Below, in pieces: positions 16,470 to 20,738 of a stretch of 20,738 bases of DNA. Position numbers and translations under genes: made by a program. This DNA comes from Chara braunii (lineage: Eukaryota > Streptophyta > Charophyceae > Charales > Characeae): NCBI GenBank assembly GCA_003427395.1, contig BFEA01001234.1, forward strand, positions 47,467-68,204. The letters run 5' to 3'. The notes below the pieces were generated by a model. The model was not told the origin of the DNA. It worked only from the letters and a program-made list of their open reading frames with translations, and did not search any database. Positions within the stretch are counted from its first letter, which is position 1. Each line of letters opens with the position of its first letter.

Positions 16470-17587
16470 GTTTTGGTTCATTAACACACCTTCACAAGAA
16501 GAGCAAGGCATCTGGCCGAGCTTCATTGGACTTCCCCACTTCATCTCAAGCATAAAATCTCAACAGTCCATTCAATGTGCATTAAATTCTCGATGATGCC
16601 TTTGTGCAAACCAACTTGCCCAAATCCAGCTATACCCTGGAGAAAACAGTTGAACTGTGCTCTCACGAAACCCCTGCAAAGCCCTCCCTGACTGACATCT
16701 TGCCCATGCACATGGCTGATACGCACATGTAACTGTTATAAATGGAGCACGAGTTCAAACTTCAAACCCTGATGAAATCAGCAGAATAGGATACTGTTAG
16801 GGGCCAACCTTTTTAAGGGGAGAAAAAACAAAATCTAGCTGACTTCCCTTCTGTTCAGAACACTACCAAATCTGGTGACACATACAATGACCCGTGCAGA
16901 ATCAGTCTGAGATTAGCTGCTAGCAGGTCTGATTTGCTGAGATTTCCGTGTTCTTTGTGAGTTCGCTGTTCACTTGCGTGTGTTGAAGTCCCCGTGTGAT
17001 GATTGCTATGCGGAGTACTAGCTGTGTGCTTGCTCTGTGTTTACTGTGTTACCCGGAGGGATATATTAGAGATAGGAGTCCGCAAAGACAAGACTGAAAT
17101 TGGGGACCAGACAAACTTCTAGAAAGGCTAGGATGGACAGGGACACAAGTGGAATTCAGGACCTGGTAGTACCTGAGAAGGATTTTCGGGCAACTCCGGA
17201 TAGTTTGGAGAAAGGAGTCCTGTAGGTCAAGAAGGACCCAGCAGTTCTCCAAAATGTCACGAGTAGTCAGGGCCCGAACCTTGATGTCAAATAGGTCAGA
17301 TTCAGGCCCTGAGATGGACTTGCAGGCTTTGCAATGATGCTCCCGCCAAGAGGCAGAAACGTCCCGGTAAACCGAGTACACCGGAGAGGCGGTGATACCA
17401 CAGCCTTAGTGAAGTTGTGAGGCTGAGTTGCAAGAGTAACACGAAAGCCAAGCAGGGTTGGGCCACCGTTGATAAATCAAATTGAATCGGCGGCCCATGT
17501 TCCGTTTCGGGCTTTTTTTTTAGCTCGTGGACGATATATGGAAAGATACTGGTGGTTGAAGCCCCAAACCCTCCTTTTGATTAGTGT

Positions 17588-17890
17588 CCCCTGCACCCTG
17601 ACCCTTGACCCCTTCTTGTACTTCGACACTTGACGAGTGTTCCTCCAGACTGAGTGTTTTAGATAACTTGACGGTTCCGTTTGGCCCCCTCTTGACCCCT
17701 TCTTGTACTTTGACCCTTGACCCCATCTTGACCCCTTCTTGTTTTATTTCTGTACTTCGACACTTGACGAGTGTTTTAGATAACTCCCTTCTTTAGATAT
17801 TTTGTTTTATTTCTTTTGATTGGGCTCGCGGCATTATTCAGCGCTGAGTTATCTTGTACTTCGACACTTGACGAGTGTTCCTCCAGACTG
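17588..17890. repeat. Degenerate repeat array
   Basis: The block CTTGTACTTCGACACTTGAC GAGTGT occurs at 17615-17640 and 17853-17878, both followed by TCCTCCAGACTG, and from TGTAC at 17751-17774, followed by TTTAGATAAC, which also follows the first copy. Between them TTGACCCC(T/A)TCTTG recurs several times. ACACT/AGTGT inside the block forms a small inverted repeat. No coding function is seen. Confidence 0.7.
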
Positions 17891-18279
17891 GGTTCATTAC
17901 AAGGTGGTCTATTTTCGCTTTCACCTCTTCCCAATGTATAGTTATGTCTGTCTGTATCTGTTGTTGGATATTGTCCGCAAACTTGGGGCCTTCCAACCTC
18001 GCTCCTTCCATCTCATATGTGCAGCGACGTTATCAGAGGGCCCACAACACCGCTCTTCTACCTATTTTGAACAGGTTGTGTTTGTTTGTTTTTTCATGTT
18101 TAGATTTTTTTCTTCTTTTAATGTTTACATTCTTTAGAACGTTCTTCTTTTTTTGTTTTTTTTGGGACAATTTCTGCAATCTATTCGTGGGGTGCAGCAC
18201 ACACTGGAAACCGGGTCCAGCGTCCCATCTGCACATTTACAAAACATGTGAGATACCGGGGCCATTACTCGGCTTCGAC

Positions 18280-18282
18280 TAA
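18280..18282. repeat. Target site duplication (TAA), left
   Basis: TAA precedes the AGGGGTGGACCCC end and matches TAA at 18897-18899. Confidence 0.6.
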
Positions 18283-18896
18283 AGGGGTGGACCCCACTGC
18301 TCGGTGGCTGGAAAAAGTGGTTGGCCAGAAAAAGCGGTGGAAAGACGGCGGAAAGACTTTGGCGGGTTTCCATGGAACCCCACCGCCAAAGTATTTCCAA
18401 AGCTCTGGAAACAGCAAAACATACCCGAAAGGGAAAAGTTGGAGGGTCCCCCCTCCGAAAAGGAAAGTTGGGATGGGCTTGTGGTACACCAAATTCGTCC
18501 GTCGCTGGACCAGGACACACAACGGCCCACATCGGAAATGTGCGACAGGGCAGTGCATGTCCGAGGGGGCTTGCCCGCCCATGAATCGGTCCGCCGTGAC
18601 GTGAGCTGGACCATGCTCGCTCGGCATCTTCTTTCCACAGGAGAACATGCCCCCCCCCCCCTAGTCGGTTGGAAGGCCTTTCTGGAAAGGTCGTGGAAGG
18701 CCGCGCGGTTCGGTTTCCAGGCCACCAACCGTGTAGAAACGCTTCTGACACCTTTCCCGCAACGTCCTCCCACGGTCTGTGGGGCCTGAAAAAACTTCCA
18801 ATTCTGAGTTTCCATCCTCTTTTCCAGATCAGTGGAGTTCCAAACACACCGGCCTGGAAAGAAATTTCCAGGAAGCCGAGCAGTGGGGTCAGACCC
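18283..18896. mobile_element. PIF/Harbinger-like MITE with TGGAAA sites
   Basis: A 614-bp element. The left end AGGGGTGGACCCCACTGCTCGG and the inverted right end GGGTCTGACCCCACTGCTCGG share the 15-base core GACCCCACTGCTCGG, and similarity continues to CTGGAAA. TAA trinucleotides flank both ends, the duplication preferred by PIF/Harbinger (Tourist-type) elements. The interior has twelve exact TGGAAA or TTTCCA sites, a plausible subterminal transposase-binding array. Long overlapping frames on both strands (up to 237 codons) resemble no transposase and arise from low stop density in GC-rich DNA. No transposase is encoded, so it would depend on a partner. Confidence 0.72.
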
Positions 18897-18899
18897 TAA
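18897..18899. repeat. Target site duplication (TAA), right
   Basis: TAA directly follows the right inverted end. The stretch 18900-19176 is AT-rich and shows no gene. Confidence 0.6.
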
Positions 18900-19176
18900 G
18901 AATCGATTAAGAGTATTCAGGAAAATTTAGTGAAGACCAAGAGTACCCGCTACCTCGAATCTTGAATCCTTTTTTGGTATGTAATAATTATTGGAAGATA
19001 CATCAGTAAATCTGACCTCCTAATCCTAGAACAAACTCCTAGCCTTCCTTGTACCAGGACATTTTCATCTCAGAGACAATGTCATCCTAGCCAACGTTAA
19101 TCATAGCTGACTTGTTCTCGCCACCTATACTCATTGCCCTACAAACCGTCGCATATTCCTGCAAACTCTCTTCACT

Positions 19177-19339
19177 CTTCTTCTTCTGGCGACGAGACGA
19201 CCTCCTCTACCACATAGTTCGCAAGATGAAGAACTGTAGAAAGATAGGCTCACAAGGTCCCACGACGATTCATAGCGTACCTCCATTCTTCTTCTTCTTC
19301 TGACAAGCCGACCTCCTCCACCACATAGTTCGCGAGATG
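19177..19339. repeat. Duplicated 52-bp block, period about 111
   Basis: CTTCTTCTTCTG...CGACCTCCTCTACC ACATAGTTCGCAAGATG (19177-19228) recurs as CTTCTTCTTCTG...CGACCTCCTCCACC ACATAGTTCGCGAGATG (19288-19338) with a few substitutions and a 3-bp indel. No conserved frame is evident. From 19340 to 20514 no gene is recognised. That stretch holds a short purine tract with four G-runs (19840-19866) and C-rich, Pro-coding low-complexity DNA. Confidence 0.75.
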
Positions 19340-20514
19340 GTTGTCAAGGCAGCCCCCCCCAGTTCACTGGTTTGCCTTCCTCCCTCAGCAAAACCCTAGA
19401 TCTCTCTACAAGGCCTCGCACTCCGGCCAGGCAGGTTACAGGGCAACGCCCCAGCGCCAACCAGCGTCATTCTGGCATCGGCAAAGGCCTCAGAACTAAC
19501 CAACCCTGCAGACATCAGCCTGGGTTCCACCATCTCTAAGCAGGCAGTGCCAGGCACTGGTTACACTCATCCAACAAACTCACTCTTGACCCTGCTCCAG
19601 CAAGACTTACCACGATAGAGCCACCATCTCCACCACTGCTTACCTTATTTCCACCCTACAGGCTAGCCCCTCTCACCGCAGGGCGTGCTATCTCCAACCA
19701 TCACAACCAACACAGCCCACTAGCACCAGCACCCAACATGTGAAAGTTTCCAAATTAGAGACTCAGAAATTCAGAAAATTCAGAAGACTCAGCTGCACGT
19801 AGCGTAAGAAACCTATCCTCGAAAGGCAGAAGAGAGGAAGGGAGAGAGGAAGGGAGAGGGGAAGGGAGGAAACAACCACCCTCTCTCCCCATGGAAATTC
19901 CCGCGCCTATTCACCTCTCTGCTGCATGTCTGCTGCATATCAAAAGCACATAAACACCAAACGGATTACTCCTCCCCCCAAAACAACCCCCTGTCCTTCC
20001 ATTGCCCCCGCAGGAAGGTGCCCCTCACCTCCCAGCCCCAGTTCAGAACAGCCCTCTAATACACTCCTGCTCCCTTAGCTGCATACAATACCCCCTAGAG
20101 TATGCCCCCACAGAGCAGAATATCCCCCCCTACCTTCCTGTCCCACCCCCTCCAAGTGGAACAGCATTCCAAACCTCTCACCTTGATAAAATTTGCACCC
20201 CTTGTCCTTCTCCCCATCCGCCATAGCTGATCCAACCCAAAAATCAGTGTGGCCCAGAGAAGAACACACCCACAATATCGCCCCTAACCTCTCAAAGATC
20301 ACACCTCCCACCTTGTATGACCCTCGCAGGGAGGGGCTCCAACCCTGAAGGAGGTAATTCCAATCAGCACCTATGAGCCCAAACCTTACAGCATGGCAGA
20401 CTGGGGCTCGATTGTGACCGATTGTTTAGACTCCCACAAGCTGATGAGATCAAGTTTCGAATTAAAAGTAGGACCCAAACTTAGAACATAAAACTTCAGG
20501 AGTAAAATTATAGG

Positions 20515-20738
20515 TGTAATGACCCGTCATCACACGGACTGTAACAGACAGCTGATTTCTGAGTTTGCTCGTGGAATGCATGCCGTACTAAGTCCCCTGC
20601 CTGTTGAGTGGGTTGTGTTGGGTCTGAGTGCGTGCCTGTATGTGGTTGGCGTGCCTGGGTGATGAATGCGTGCCTGACTGAGTGCTTGAGTGTGTGTGTG
20701 ACCCCGTCGGGGCCATGGATGTTGGGCAGGCCCGGTAG
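20515..20738 (+). repeat. Possible LTR start, cut by the window end
   Basis: TGTAATGACCCGTCATCAC resembles the TGTAACGACCC start common (from memory) in plant Del/Tekay-type LTRs. It is preceded by AGGAGTAAAATTATAGG, the kind of sequence often seen before 3' LTRs. The T/G-rich text that follows is LTR-like in composition. The other end lies outside the window, so this is a suggestion only. Confidence 0.28.

Noticed and set aside
15759-16553. 264-codon Leu/Ser/Pro-rich and poly-Glu/Arg frames
   Set aside because: Direct translation of the purine-rich tract and its complement; low complexity and inside a TIR element.
18134-18847. Overlapping frames of 118-237 codons on both strands in the MITE
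   Set aside because: No transposase or other motif; several frames overlap on both strands, which is typical of low stop density in GC-rich non-coding DNA.

Overview
The window is eukaryotic and very probably from a streptophyte (green plant lineage) genome. The main element's primer-binding site complements the plant-type initiator tRNA-Met 3' end (...CTCTGATACCA), and its Gag and Pol fragments resemble, from memory and unchecked, proteins common in charophyte algae such as Chara braunii. The DNA is gene-poor, rich in (CT)n and (GT)n microsatellites, and filled with nested mobile elements. Only one host exon is well supported.

Layout: (1) 1-2973 is host flank. It holds a minus-strand exon encoding a WWE domain (489-698) ending in a perfect CAG|GTGAGT donor, a 40-bp tandem duplication (1153-1232) and CT/AC microsatellites. 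(2) 2978-13494 is a complete but dead Ty3/gypsy LTR retrotransposon on the minus strand: 3' LTR 2978-3829, PPT, integrase with a chromodomain-like tail, RNase H, RT, protease, zinc knuckle, Gag, a long CpG-rich leader, PBS 11281-11292, 5' LTR 11294-13494. It is flanked by a GACA target duplication. It carries frameshifts and stops, and has lost catalytic or ligand residues in protease (Asp to Gly), zinc knuckle (His to Asn) and integrase (Glu to Lys). (3) Nested in its 5' LTR is a 1280-bp solo LTR of another family (11445-12724), flanked by TCTAC/TCTGC; the unoccupied TCTGC site survives in the 3' LTR. (4) 13499-15750 is mostly microsatellites with local duplications and one textbook intron-like segment (14303-14391). 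(5) 15761-16459 is a Mutator-like non-autonomous DNA transposon with inverted ends and a perfect 10-bp target duplication around a (GGA)n purine-rich core. (6) 16470-18280 has degenerate repeats and no recognisable gene. (7) 18283-18896 is a PIF/Harbinger-like MITE with TAA duplications and twelve TGGAAA/TTTCCA sites. (8) 18900-20738 has no recognisable gene, one duplicated 52-bp block, and an LTR-like start at 20515 running off the end.

The most unusual signals are two families of hairpins in the LTRs. In the main element, arms around a fixed CGGC-TATG-GCCG core differ between copies but remain complementary, and the copies fall in the presumed R/U5 region. In the nested solo LTR, five closely spaced hairpins, four built on a GGCC...GGCC core, crowd the last 260 bases. 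Neither matches a motif I can name.
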